This document shows positions 23,597 to 36,262 of a DNA stretch of 64,000 nt, piece by piece. The stretch's first letter is position 1; each line of letters begins with the position of its first letter. The notes below the pieces were generated by a model, which saw only the letters and a list, made by a program, of their open reading frames with translations, searched no databases and had not been told where the DNA came from. Made by a program: the position numbers and the translations under genes. The stretch is from positions 620,001-684,000 of the forward strand of contig JAQSEB010000042.1 of assembly GCA_030063045.1 (NCBI GenBank), written 5' to 3'. The DNA is from Pratylenchus scribneri (taxonomy: Eukaryota > Nematoda > Chromadorea > Rhabditida > Pratylenchidae).

Positions 23597-25180
23597 TTTT
23601 GTTTTGGTAGAATTTTCTGTGATTTGGTTAAAATAAAATTAATTAAAATATGACTAATTAACTAGAATATCGACTATTGAGACTTTTACAACTATCATTA
23701 ATAAGTTAGTATTATTAGGTTATGATGATGTCTTTTTAAATAGCCAACCCAAAATTGCGACTGGTAATGAAATAACTATCCAAATTTTTCTGAAAGAATT
23801 TTATTCGCTAAACAAATCACTTATGACTTATCCAAATGAGCAGAATATGTTGAGGGAAAATAAAATTTTAGGAATCTGAAAAATTAGTCCATTGTCCATT
23901 TATCTGACGGAATAAAAAATAGTGTGTATTTCCCAAATACAAAAGTTTTTTCCCTCTTGCTTGCTGAGAATTCGACGAACAAAAATGAAATGACTAATAA
24001 AATGAAAGGAATTGTGGTGAAATAAATACAGCGAATAAATTCATTTTTGAAATATGGAAATAAAATTGTGAATATTGATCATATCATCACACCCAATTAT
24101 TATTTAAACACCTTTTCATTTCCCTCACTTTTCATTTTTAATCCATTCAATCCAATCCCGAATTCAATGAATGGAAAATAACAAACATTTGTGGTTAAAT
24201 GAATGAAATGGTGGAATTGACAAAAATAATGTATACTATAATATTTGTTCATATGCCGAAAATTTTAATGGAAAAATTGAAAAATTAGGCAAAAGGTCAT
24301 TCTCGTGATTTTGTAACATGAAAAATGAAAATAATTGGGAAAAGGGCAGAGCTTAAAAAAATATTTTTAAGATAAATAAAAAAATAATAATATTTGTTCA
24401 GCAGGTTTGTATTTTCATGAGTATATTTTATTAAATGAATTCTCGTGATTTTGAATTGAAAAAATTGAATAAAAAATAAAAGTTCCAAAATATAGCAAAT
24501 CCAAATTTAAAAGTACAAATTCATTTGTTGTAAGCGAAGATTTATAATACTTTTTATCATTATGACTTTGCTAAAAATGAATGCTGCGTCTTCTGTTTTA
24601 GTTGTCGACTAAATTGTTAAATGAAATTCATTAATATCAAAATATTGTATGTTAATTGAATATTTTTTGTTGCTATCATTTACCATCAAAAATATAGAAT
24701 CAGAGCTTTTTTTAGTTTTTTTTGTTTGTATTTGCAAAATTTTATTAGTGGAATTTGTAAATTTTTGAAAAAAAAATATTTGGAAAACTAAAAGCACGAA
24801 ATATTTGGAAAAAAAATTGCTTACAAAAACAAAAAGTATTCAATTAAAGATTTAATAAAATATTATAATTGTATACAATTTTTTATAATATTCATTATGT
24901 TTTAGAACCTGTAAATTAGTACTAATATGAATTTTTTGGTTATTTCTGCAATAAGACACCATTGAAAAGATTTCTATTTATTAAAGTTTGTAATGAATAA
25001 TTTTATTAGTCAAATTTGTGATCAAAAATAATGAAAGGAAGTTCAATGTTTAAAGTAGAATTTTTTCGTGGATTAAAAAATATTTTATCTTTAAATAATT
25101 TATGTGAATTAATTTGATTGCTTCATTATGAATTTATTTGTTGAACATTTCGTCGTTTAATTTATATTTCATTCATTCAT
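23597..25180. repeat. Upstream region of the first TIL gene
   Basis: A segment at 23960-24330 (GAATTCGACGAACAAAAATGAAATGACTAATAAAATG onwards) recurs at 26020-26370 and 26460-26810, so it belongs to the duplicated TIL promoter. The rest, 24400-25180, is AT-rich without genes. Confidence 0.6.
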
Positions 25181-25904
25181 TTATTCATCGCTGTCATTTT
25201 CGGCATCATCATTATTATCATTGTCGGGCACACATCCTTGGCCTTCCACACATTTATAACCACCACGGCAACGCACTCGTGCACAAACTGGAAAATAAAA
25301 TAAAATAAATAACCCAACTTTTGAGAAATAATCCACAATTCGTGAAAATCTTACTATTTTGATTATTTGGCTGGCAGGTTGCCCGACCATCCTTCACAAC
25401 ACAAAGCGATCCTTCAAGGCATGATGTGGCCGCACATGCTTAAAAAATAGTTTGTAGATTTTGAAAATGCTACTATTTTTTTTATTTAATGATTAATAAG
25501 CCTTTTTTATTGGAAAATGGCATACGATTTGTTGGGTCGCCATTATCCACCGATGGGCATCTTGATTTTGGAACACATCGGCCAGTTTGATTGTTGCGTG
25601 CATAATTCTTTATGGAAAAATATTATTAATAAAATTTTTATGGCATTTTCAAGATAATTTTTTAACTTTAAAATTTCAATAAAAATTTCGTTTTGACCTT
25701 TGCACATGCACAAGCCGGTGGATCACAAATTTTCACGCAAGGACGACCCTCGGGCGGATCACCGCATTTTGCCTCACAACGTTTGCCACATCCATTGTAG
25801 ACTTCGCTTGGAGTGGAACATGGAAATTTTTGTTGCGCGGCTTCATCATTTTGCCCATTGATAAAGGGAAGAATAAAAAGGAGGGAAATAAATTCGAATA
25901 ACAT
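25181..25904 (-). CDS. Secreted TIL-domain protein, second copy, 159 aa
   Basis: Same four-exon plan as its neighbour, with equal second and third exon lengths (82 and 84 bases): 25904-25698, 25607-25526, 25438-25355 and 25287-25181. The signal peptide ends F-I-N-G-Q. The TIL core is almost unchanged (P-S-E-V-Y-N-G-C-G-K-R-C-E-A-K-C through P-A-C-A-C-A-K), then Y-A-R-N-N-Q-T-G-R-C-V-P-K-S-R-C-P. The last exon is shorter, losing the C-P-A-P-P-C-P-S-G piece, and ends in an Asp/Asn/Glu tail. The first exon is conserved while the 3' exons diverge, consistent with a constrained inhibitor core. Both copies are transcribed towards lower coordinates, opposite to the flanking families. Confidence 0.88.
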
Positions 25905-27807
25905 TTTGTTTGGAGGACTTTCTATTAAATTTAGAAGATTAAAAATTAAAAGAAAAAGAATTTTAAAAAATGATTCATTTATAATATTTGACTGAGGTGA
26001 ATTTCCTATTGCTTACTGAAAACTGAGAATTCGTAGAACAAAAATGAAATGAGAAATGACTAATTAAATGATTTTGGGATGGAATAAATACAGCAATAAA
26101 TTGGTTTTGTGGGAAAAAAAATTGTTGAATTTTGATCAAACTAATTATTTAAACACCATTCCATGTCCCCTTTTCATTTTTAATCCATTCAATCCAAATT
26201 CCACGTTGGAAAATAACAAAAAATTTTTGATTAAATGAATGATATGGGAAAAAATAATGAATTTTATTTATTCAACTGTTGGATTTTTTTAGTGAAAAAT
26301 TGGAAAATTAGGCAAAAGGTCGTTCTCGCGATTTTGGATGTGAAAAATAAAAATTGGAATGATAAAGTAAAATAAATTTTTGAATTAAAAAAAGCCCATT
26401 TATGTATTGAATGGAGGGTATTTTGGTGAATTTCTCAAATGAAATGCAAAATCCTTTTTTCTATTGCTGAATTCGACGAACTAAAATGAAATGACTAATA
26501 AAATAACGGGAATTGGGGTGGAATAAATGCAGCAATAAATTGGTTTGTGAATTACAATTGTGTATATTGATTAGCAATTATTTAAACACCTTTCCCCTCA
26601 CTTTTCATTTTTAATCCTTTCATTCAATCCCCAATTCCATGGATGGAATGGAAAATAACAAGTAAACATTTGTGGTTAAATGAATGGAATTGGTGTGAGA
26701 ACGAAAAATAATGAATAATATTTGTTTATCTGCTGAAAAATTTTCATGAAATTGGGAAATTTGGGTAAAGATTGTTCTCGTGATTTTGGATGCGAAAAAA
26801 ATATTTGGAAAAAGGGCAGCTTTAAAAATTGGGAAAAAAAATTTATATTTTTATTATCCAATGCAAATTCTCAATAAAAAAATATAAATATAATATTGAT
26901 AAATAAAATTAGATGCCATAAAAAGCAAAAATCGAATTAAGGAGATGCAAGAAAAAACTATATTGCAGACAAAAATAATAATAATTTTTTCTAAAATTTA
27001 TGTTGAGCAATATTTTTCTGAAATAGAAATATTCCTTCTTTGACCCTTTGATCCCTAAATAATTTCAGAATACAAAATTTCCATTATATATTTTGATTGT
27101 TAAATAAATAACCTCGAATCGTTTCGCTGGAAAAGAGGGCATATAAAAATTTTAGATATTTTTCTATTATCGTGGCATTTTTGAAATGAAAGGGTTATGG
27201 ATACCTGCTGATGAGATGAAAATCTATCCCCTTAAGACCCTAACGCTTTCCATATGACTCAAGGCAGTTACCGTAAACTTTCCTCACAGTAGACTAAAAA
27301 ATCTGCCCGGGGATAATACGAAATAAGTACCAAATTTTACACTCGCTGGTATTTGACCTAAAAAACCAATTTACAATATGGGGCATTGGAAAATTTAAGA
27401 TATTGGCCCGTATCTTCATCTTGATTTAATAATCGGCCCAGGACATTTCAGACTGCGACAATAATTTTCATTCAGCTAAAATTTTTGGGTTCATTTTTAT
27501 TATTTCGAGTTCATTTTATAACTAAAATATTATAATAAATTTTAATCTATTCTCAACAATGCCAACCGACAATAAAAAAATATTTCGTTGTTTATAATTA
27601 ATTTAGTTGGTTTGAATTTTGAGAAATTACTGCTGGGTTCAGAATTCAGATCTATTAAAAGCAGTTCAATTTTCTCTTTAAATTAATATTCCAATTTTTA
27701 CATTTTTCTCATTTCTTTTACTGAGAAATTTTCTAAAATTTCCATAAAAATTCAAAATAAATAAATTGAATTGAATTACAAAATTTCATCTAAATTTTTT
27801 TAGAAAA
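25905..27807. repeat. Duplicated TIL promoters and B1 upstream region
   Basis: Two copies of the TIL upstream segment lie in tandem (about 26020-26370 and 26460-26810). The second has no gene of its own. From about 27630 (AATTCAGATCTATTAAAAGCAG, TTTTCTCTTTAAAT) the DNA resembles the stretch before B5 at 43430-43490. No gene is called. Confidence 0.6.
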
Positions 27808-28450
27808 ATGAAGGAAATTCTATTTATTTTAATTATTTTTATACAAATTTTCGAAAATACGGTTACAGGGAAAGGCGGAGGTGAACCATCACAAAGCAAG
27901 GATAAAAGACCAGTGGAAATAATAGAATTGAGTTCTGATTCCGAAACTAATTCACCAAATACGGATGAGGAATATGAAAATACGACAATTCCCGGAGATG
28001 GAAGAAATAAACAATCCAAAAGAAAAGGGAAAAAACCACTAATAGATTTGAGTTCCAATTCCAGTCAAAATTCACCAAATACGGAAGGGGAAGAAAATAT
28101 GGAAATGAAAAGGAATCCATCAGCGGCAATGCGTCCAGATGAATATTTTAATTGGCTTGTAGAATTTGATCAACATTCATCAAATCTAATCAATTTTGGG
28201 CACAATCCAGTTGGAGGTTGGTTTAATTTATTATTTTAGATACATATTTTATTGGCTTAAAAGAAATGAATATTTTTTAATAAATAAATCAAATTTCAAC
28301 AGGAATTAAAATTGGCAGAGAAGATGGTCAGGAAAATCCACCCAAAAAAACTCAAATTCAGCCAAGAACCAAAAAGCATCGAAATTGATGATAAAAATTA
28401 CATTGAAATTGAAACGAATCCTACAAATTTTAAACATTTTGTTCAGCAAT
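27808..28450 (+). pseudogene. Family B locus B1, 5' half with frameshift
   Basis: E1 (27808-28216) starts four bases after a TTTTTTTAG acceptor. M-K-E-I-L-F-I-L-I-I-F-I is a signal peptide; the tail is acidic and contains the repeated unit L-S-S-(D/N)-S..N-S-P-N-T-(D/E) twice. E2 (28303-28450) opens G-I-K-I-G-R-E-D-G-Q-E-N-P-P-K-K. A run of seven A (six in B8) then shifts the frame to an early stop. Removing one A would restore family reading, so it may be a sequencing slip. No E3 or E4 is found before B2. If E2 reads past its donor it ends 12 codons later, so a short protein is conceivable. Confidence 0.6.
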
Positions 28451-30976
28451 GTAAATTAAAAATGGGGATTAGTGTAAAATGAGATTTCATTTTTATAAAT
28501 ATGGCCATTCTGGTAACAGGAATGATGAATTTAATAGCTAATAAAAAAGTTGGATCTTAATTTTTGCAGTATAATTCCCATTCACTTTGCAACTTACCCA
28601 AGATTTATAATATTTTGGGATAAATCGATAATTTATTCAGGAATTGATTTCAGGGTTTTTATGGGATATTCTGAATATATAATATGAAAATTTCAATGAG
28701 GTAGGGACAGAATGACCCAATTGCCACGATAAATTTTTGCATAAAAAATTTTATTAAAATTATAAATTTTTATTTTTATTTTACAATTAATATAAATATT
28801 TGTAAAAATTTTTGAAATAAATTATCATTATCAATCTGCTGTATTTTCAGAATTGAATAGTCAATCAATATCCGTATTTATTAGCCATAAAACTATGGCC
28901 ATTTGTATACATCAAAAGTTTGCCAAACTTTTCTCCTTAAAAAAGTTTGACAAATTTTGTTTGCCAAATATTTGTTGAGAGTGTGAATATTTTTTTTTTT
29001 AAATTTTGTTCAAACAGAGTGTATACTTTCGTTTTCTTCTTATAAAAAACATAAATAATAGTCATCTATCTGCACTGCAGTCACATATAACAGCACAATG
29101 CGTAAGAGCTCGGTTCATGGAAGTTGTGGGTTCGAATTTCGAACCGCAGCAGCGGCAAAAGTTTTTAGATAATAGAGAAGTAAATAATATGAAGAAATAG
29201 TGTCCTAAAATCACCAAACACCAAATATTTTACAAAATTTTGGACAAACAAATTTCAGTTTCGATTAAATAAGTATACATTGTGCAAAAAATGTTCGGCA
29301 AATAAGTTGTCAAACAAAAGTTTGCCAAATAAATTTAACCAAATAAGTATGCATTTGGCCTATAAAAAGCAGCAGTTTAGAAAAATCGATTTTCCAAATA
29401 TGTTAATTTTTAAAATTTGTTTAATTAATAAATTTATCGGGAATTATTGGACGAATTGGCTAATTAGAAATTATGGCCAAAAAAGTTTCAACTTCCATAT
29501 AAATTTACCATTTAAGTTAATTTTACCAAAACTTTATGTCAAATTAAGTTAAATTAGTCAATCTTGGGCTCAAAATTTTCATCATACTATGTAGAATTCA
29601 ATGATATAAAAATGTTTTCGATTACTTTTAAATTAAACAATGTTAATTACAAATTTAATGAAAATTGACTGGTCGGCATAAACCACAAATAATTTATGGC
29701 TGATTTTCATACCAAATATGGGAATGGGATGAGGGAAGGAAGGATAGAGTATTTGATTTAGATTTGATGAGGTTGGGCAGAATTTTTGATCGAGAGGTGG
29801 CATTGATTAATTTGTGATCATTTTAATAACAATATTTTGATTAATTAACATTTTAATTAGTAAATATTTTAACTTAATTCTTTTACCATTGAATTTCAAA
29901 TGATTTTTCGAACATTTTGAGCCCAAGATTGATAAATTTAACTTAATTGGCGACAAAATTATAGTAAAAAACTATAATTTACCAATTTTGTGAATTTTGC
30001 CATAATTTTGTGGCCAATAAAAATAAATTAATCATTCTTGAGCTCTAAATGTTCGTCAAATTGAGTAGAATCCAATGGTAGAAAAATTATTTTGATTATT
30101 TTAATAGTTGAAAAAATATGATTTCAAATTATAAACAAAGGTCGGCATCATAAACCACAAAAATGCCCATAGGGAGTGTGAAGAGATGGGCATATTGGGC
30201 AATGGACAAATAATATATGCTGGGTGAGTTAACAAGGAGTGGGATTTGTTTTTATTTAAAATCACAAGATATTGAATAATTGGGCCCAACAGACCATTTC
30301 AGACCGCGAAATTTTGCCCAATTTTTCATTAAACAGAAATTTTAGTTAATTTTATATATTTTTCGAATAAATTAATTAAATTTTCAATTATGACCAAATA
30401 ATTGTATTTGTTGCAGTTAATATTGGATATTAGCAAATTACGGAATTAGCTAATCGTCTGGCTTATTTAATTTTATAAATCTCGGCTTCCAAGCAACCCA
30501 GAGAGCGGAAAATAGGCTCATTCGACTCGGCATGGTCGATTTATTATATGAAATTTTAATTTCAGACAATCTCGCCTCCTACATATTACCCCTAGTCTTA
30601 ACTCTTAACCCAGGAGTGGGAAGATGGGCATTTTGGGCTAAGGAAATGGAAATGATTTTATTTAATAAAATCATAAGATATTGAATACATACATATATAT
30701 TGATTGAACGATGGGCATTCAGATAATCGAATCTGTAAATTGAGCCCAATTTTTGATTCAGCTAAAATTTTTCTGTTAATTTTTTTATATTATTTTCAAA
30801 AAAATTGGCTGGATTTTCATTTATAGTCGAATTTTTTTCCTAAATTCAAATCGACAATAAAAAAATTTTGGGTTATAAAATTGACTAATAAATTTACTTG
30901 TCTTTGAAATTTTCCAAATCAATATTTTACAATTTCGATATATTTTCAATTTTTTAATTTTTCCATTTTAGAAGAA
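28451..30976. repeat. B1-B2 spacer with foldback and segmental duplication
   Basis: From about 29576 to 30430 the DNA is duplicated at 37975-40015 (minus a later insertion). A long stretch, including 30101-30289, shows no difference that I can see. It contains the family B foldback 29885-30078. The ORFs here are therefore spacer copies. The earlier part (28500-29570) is AT-rich with no gene apparent. Confidence 0.7.
29885..30078. repeat. Family B intergenic foldback, copy 1
   Basis: Left arm ACCATTGAATTT..CGAACATTTTGAGCCCAAGATTGAT and right arm ATCATTCTTGAGCTCTAAATGTTCG..GAATCCAATGGT are inverted to each other over about 65 bases. Equivalents lie at 35941-36121, 39479-39672, 48125-48320, 51302-51497 and 60042-60663 (split by an insertion). 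Confidence 0.7.
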
Positions 30977-33900
30977 ATGAAAAATATTCTATTTATTTTA
31001 GTTATTTTTATTAACATTTTTGAAAATATGAATGCTGTGAAAAAAGGAGGTGAAGGTGAACCATCGCAAAAGAGGGGCAAAATACCAGCCGAAAAAGAAA
31101 TAGTAGAATTGAGTTCCGGGACAAATTCGCCAAATACGGATGGCGAAGAAAATGCCAGAAAGATAGAGCCAGCAGTAGATTCCAATTCCGAATTTGAAAA
31201 ATGGGCAAATGATTTTTTTGAAACTGTACAAGCGCCTTTGCGGATAAATCCAGGCAATTTTGTACAAAATTCTCCGAATGAAATATTCAATCCAGCAGCG
31301 GGGGGATCGCAGGCAAAATCATTAGCAGAAGGTTGGGATCAGGGATGGGTTCGATTTTCGATTTAATTCATTTCAGTCCGAAATTTTACGACCGAATTGT
31401 TGTTTTTCGAATTCCGAATAATTTTTGACCCTCTTAAATTTTGTTTTTTTTTTCTTTCAGAAAAAAAAAACAATAATAATATAATATATATATAATGACT
31501 TTCGGCACAAATTTCTTTTAAATATTTAAGCAAAAGTTACTTTTTCATTTGAATTTTCTCTTTGAACTTATCTTATGATTTATGAATATGAACTAATGAG
31601 AATTTTGTTCATTTTGCCCAATAATAAAAATTTTAATGAAATTTTTTATTTTGGTCATTTTTGGGGCTGAAATATCGATTTTCGATTTTAATAATGGATA
31701 ATATTTAATTTGTCGAAAAAATTATTTGAAAAAGTCCAAAAAAGTATAGAAAATGTCGAAAGTTTATAACGGTTTAATGGTTTTTCCTAGACCGCCAAAT
31801 CCTATCCCAATCGATAGATCTCGACAAGACGCATCGTTTGGTATATATATTTTGTCATGGTTTGATTAAAAGTATCAATTCAAAACTAATAAAACTATGA
31901 CAAATTAAAATTATATACAATTTAATGCATTTTGACGAGTTCTATCGAATGGATGGTACTTGTGCAGTTTGTATCCTCTATTTTGGAAAGTGCCTGGTCC
32001 CCCCTATGGTTTGTCATAATTCGGGTTAGGGTCAATCAGGGTTGGATTAGGGATATGGTGGGATAAGAATCATCTTACGTTTATCCTAAACCCAAGCCCT
32101 AACCAAAACCCTGAAACCATAGGGGGGACCAAGCACTTGCCAAAAAAGAGGATACAAACTGCACAAGTACCTGGATGGATATATGGTTTGAATAGAACAA
32201 ACCACTAAACCGTTATAATCTTTTCGTTTTCAATATTATATTTGACAATTTAAATATTTCCCTTAAAATTATTTTCTAATCGATCCATCACTGCTCTTTA
32301 AGAAAATATTATAATTGAGAAATCAGAATAAATTATAATTATAGCATTAAAGAAAATTAAAGCTTTTTTTAAATATTTTTATTATCAATGTTCACCATCT
32401 CGCTTTAAAGGAAAAGGGAGTCAGGCGACAAATAATTCATCCAAACAACAATCCAAAATCATCAAGAAAAAGAAACCAATAATAAAAGTGCATGCAAAAC
32501 CAGCAGAATTCGAAAGCCTTGTTCAAAATTGTATATGATTTTTAGGGAAAAAATATATTACTCCAAATCTTTATTGAATTTAGCCCATAAAAAACGATAT
32601 TTTTGATAAAAAAATGGCGAAAATATTTTTTTTAAAGACGATTTGTTATATCAGAGGGATGTAATGGATTCAGTAGTAAAATTTAAAAAATCCATTAATT
32701 ATCTAGAATTTGGCTTGGACTTTGGAATATTCAGTCTAAAAAATATAAAAGTTTTTTAAATAAATTCGATTTGTTTTCCATTATCCACCGCATGTTCTCC
32801 TTCGTTTTGTAGGAGAATTGTCCGAATATTGGGGAAATGGATGACCGATTTCATCAGGGAATCTTATTAAATATGAGAAAGAAAATCTTAGAGGGGTTTT
32901 TTCGGAGTCAATATTTACGTAATTATCTGAGGTTAGATCGTTATTTTAGAGAAATCTCCCCGAGTGCCAGTCTCTGTAATTTCAATATTTGATTAATTTT
33001 TTGTTGATATTATTTATTTTTCTCTTCATTTTTTAATTTTTAATCTTATTTATCAGTGACTGGAAAAGATGCAACATTCGAAAAAATCCAAGAAATAGTT
33101 AAACAACAAAATTTGAAAATTAATAAGGAAAATATGGATACGGATAAAAATAGAAAAAGGAAGGATAAAAGACCAATCACAATATTTGATTTGGAATCGG
33201 GACAAAATTCACCAAATACGGATGAAGAAGAAAATACCGAAATGAATCCAGTGGCAATCCGCCCAGATGAATATTTGAATTGGCCTGTAGGATTTGATCA
33301 ACATCAATCAAATCCAAGTAATTTTGTGCCACATCAGCCAAAGGAGAAATTTGATCAAACCACTCATCAGAGGCAGACGCAGACAGCAGCAAGAGGTTTT
33401 GAAATTAATTTAATTGATCAGAGTTCAAATATAATTTAATATTAAATGAAATTATAAATTTAAAATAATATTTTAATTTTTAGAATTAAATTTGGGCGTA
33501 TCAAGCCAATCGGCAAATATTTTCAAAAAATCCAAACCAATAAAGGCCAAATATATTTCGCCACCAAAATACAATCAAACCAATGCTGCAAACTTCAGAG
33601 ACGCTTATCAACAAGTTCCTGCTGGGCATCCTCAAATGTCGCCACAATTTCCTGCTGATCCGAATTGGCAAATAACGTTGGAAACAAATTTCCCACATCC
33701 AAATCAAAATATGCCACAGTCCGGTAATTTGAATTTATTTTAATTTGTGAACCCAAAATTCACAATTAGTTAATGTGGTATCCCTTATTAGACTCTTCAT
33801 TTATTTCTTTCCAATATATTCCAATTACTCTTTCCAAATATAAGAAAGGCCAAATTCTTTATTGAGAGGATATTAAAGAATATTTTGGTCAGCAAATGAG

Positions 33901-34963
33901 TTAGGGAATTATTAAGGGAATAATGAATAAAAAGTGAATGCCTAATGGGGAAATTGGATTCATTAAATAGGGGCACAATATGGGCGGAATTAATGAGGGA
34001 ATTAGGGTGGATCGAGAGTATCAATTTCTTGCCAAGATAGTTCACCACAGTTAAGTTGTGCGTGCCTTGGATTTAAGAATTCCCACCGAGATTTTAAGCC
34101 TTACCCTCACTGAAAATAGCCATCAATGAAAATTCATTGCCATAAAACCAGCTAATAAGTCTATTGATTTAATCTTAACTTCATAAATTTTGCACTAGCA
34201 TTCAGAAATTGTCCTATGCCTATACTTTTAACAGCAAAGGCACAACTTTTCACTTCAAAAAGTCCAAAAACCATGCGAGGACACTTCCTAAATATACAAA
34301 GGACGGTGCAAATGTGGGCGCTTCCTAAAATGGTGCAAATGTGCATTTTTTCGACTATAATAAATCATAAACCGGTTTTAGACCCTACAAACCTTATACC
34401 ATTTTGAAGATCTCGTCAAGACGCATCGAATGGTATATAAATTGTAATGGTTTGATTAAAATTAAAGAGTTTAAAACCAAAGAATGGAAAAATGGTTTGA
34501 ACGGTTTAATACTGACTTAACCATGCCATATATACCTTTCAATTCGTCTTAACGATATCTACAAAATGGTATAAGGTTTGTAGGGTCTAAAACCGGTTTA
34601 TGATTTATTATAATCGAAAATATGCACATTTGCACCATTTTAGGAAGCGCCCACATTTGCACCGTTTAGGAATTGTCCTAGCACCTCCAAAAACTATTAA
34701 TAAATTTTATTTTAGTGAACGAATCACGTCATCAAATAATAAATGAGCTCGTCGATATGCGACTTGAAGTTCATGATATGAAAGGGGAATGTGAACAAAT
34801 AGAAGAGAAAATTAAAAATTTACAAAATAAAGGGAAAGCAGAACAAAACACTAAAGAAATTGAAATGCTATCGGCAAGAAAGAAGGAAATTAGAAAACGA
34901 ATGGACGATTTGGATGTGAAGATTGCAAATTTGAATGAGGAATTAAAACGGCAAAAAAATTAA
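30977..34963 (+). CDS. Family B secreted protein B2, chimeric exons, 433 aa
   Basis: Five exons, all joined in phase 1: 30977-31331, 32411-32530, 33057-33395, 33484-33723 and 34716-34963. E1 gives a signal peptide (M-K-N-I-L-F-I-L-V-I-F-I-N-I-F) after a CATTTTAG acceptor. E2 is the Lys-rich linker ending L-V-Q-N. The third exon starts like E3 (L-T-G-K-D-A) but then runs into an E1-type body (R-K-D-K-R-P, Q-N-S-P-N-T-D-E-E-E-N, I-R-P-D-E-Y). The fourth starts as E2 (L-N-L-G-V-S-S) and passes without an intron into the E3 tail (P-A-G-H-P-Q, F-P-H-P-N-Q-N-M). The last is a charged coiled coil ending L-K-R-Q-K-N. The protein is predicted secreted, largely disordered, with a helical C-terminus; function unknown. 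Confidence 0.75.
31757..32219. repeat. Foldback FB1, copy 2, with a second inverted repeat nested inside
   Basis: The outer arms are TATAACGGTTTAATGGTTT..GATCTCGACAAGACGCATCG and CAAACCACTAAACCGTTATA. Into its centre is set a second inverted repeat (31952-32172) whose arms of about 60 bases begin GGTACTTGTGCAGTTTGTAT and include GGTCCCCCCTATGGTTT. It lies in B2 intron 1. Confidence 0.7.
34200..34690. repeat. Foldback FB1, copy 3, with extended arms
   Basis: Arms of about 170 bases: GGTGCAAATGTGGGCGCTTCCTAAAATGGTGCAAATGTGCA on the left, then AATAAATCATAAACCGGTTTTAGACCC, both returning inverted at 34540-34680. Core GATCTCGTCAAGACGCATCG as in the other copies. It lies in the last intron of B2. 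A worn relative of its outer part is at 61663-61960. Confidence 0.75.
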
Positions 34964-36262
34964 CCGTCGAAAAATGCTTCAAAATGGATGTCAAATCCAA
35001 TTATTTTTATACTTTTTTATTCCATTTCATTCTCATGCCCTTCCTGTCAATTTAGATATTTTTGAAATTCTTCTGCTGTCATTTTATGGTTTTTAATTTT
35101 TATCTTTTTTTTAAGAATACTGAAATTTTTACTTCTGATAAATTTACTCTATCAATTTTATAGATAAGATTAATAGTCATGGCACGTTTATAGATCGCAA
35201 TTAATATTGCTTGCCTTAGCAGTTTGGTTTAAAATTGATGAATTTTAAATAAAATATCGATGGTTTTGATTATCTAGTGTCAAAATTTGCAACACAAGAT
35301 TTGCGACTCTTATTCTTATCAAAAAATAATAAAAATAGAAAGATACTAGGGTAAAATTTCGGGTAGAAAATTAATGTTGATCTTTTGTTTAGGCTAATAA
35401 CCTTTAGATGGCGAAGGGTGCGTATGCTTATTTGGTTAAAAATTTCATTTCCAATAAAGGACTGAAAAATTCGGTGAAGAAAAATTCATTAACTGCGCAT
35501 TATAGGCCCAAAAATTAGCATAAATTTTCAAATTTTAAATTTTTTTTCTATACTATTTTAAACTTTCTACGCCAACTCTTTATTTGTCTTCAAATAATAC
35601 CGTGAAAAATTGCCACTAGTTAGATATTTTTTTTATTTCACCGTTTGGCAATATATTTAAAAACTTCTTCAATAATTTGAAATTTGTATCATTTTATTAA
35701 TTTTTTTTACATTTTGAAATTTGTGAACCAATTAATGTTTAATCCACATTTTCAATACCATCATTTTTTAAATATGGAATCCAATTTAAATCGAATATTT
35801 AGTGGGAAGGAGAGAGAAAGGTAGAGAAGCTTTGATGAATTTGGCAAATAATTCGGCCAATTTAATAACAAACATTTTTAATAATTAACATTTTTAATAA
35901 TTAACTTTTTGATTATTAAATATTTTTAATCAATTCTTTCACCATTGAATTCCTCTCTAATTGACGAGCATTTTGAGCCCAAGATTGATTAATTTAACTT
36001 AATTGGCTATAAAGCTATGGCCAAAACTTTAATTTACCATTTTGCAGTTATGACCAATTATAAGATAAATTAATCATTCTTGAGGTCAAAATATTCGCCA
36101 TATCGAATTAAATCCAATGGCAAAAAATTTGTCTCCAATGATTAAAAATTTTCTTATTTTCGAGATTACTAAAAAATTGGAATATAAAAAACAGATAACA
36201 TTTATGAATTATTATCATTTCTTTTTTTTGTAAATTTATTTTATCAAATTATAAATTTAAAG
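34964..36262. other. Spacer with foldback, missing the 5' half of B3
   Basis: Carries the intergenic foldback at 35941-36121. Where an E1 and E2 exon would be expected after it, there is none. Confidence 0.55.

Noticed and set aside
29087..29165. tRNA-like stretch (GCGTAAGAGCTCGG..GTGGGTTCGAATTTCGAACC)
   Set aside because: It has A- and B-box-like words, but the T-arm does not fold into a 5-bp stem with a 7-base loop and no acceptor stem closes. It may be a SINE or tRNA relic, but I cannot support a tRNA gene.
30101..30289. 62-codon - strand frame, repeated identically at 39695-39883
   Set aside because: Identity reflects the recent spacer duplication, not protein conservation; it has no domain or signal.
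31331..31700. Possible complete CAGGGATGG MITE at the start of B2 intron 1
   Set aside because: The left end CAGGGATGGGTTCGATTTTC is good, but no matching right end or target duplication was found, so only an end fragment is likely.
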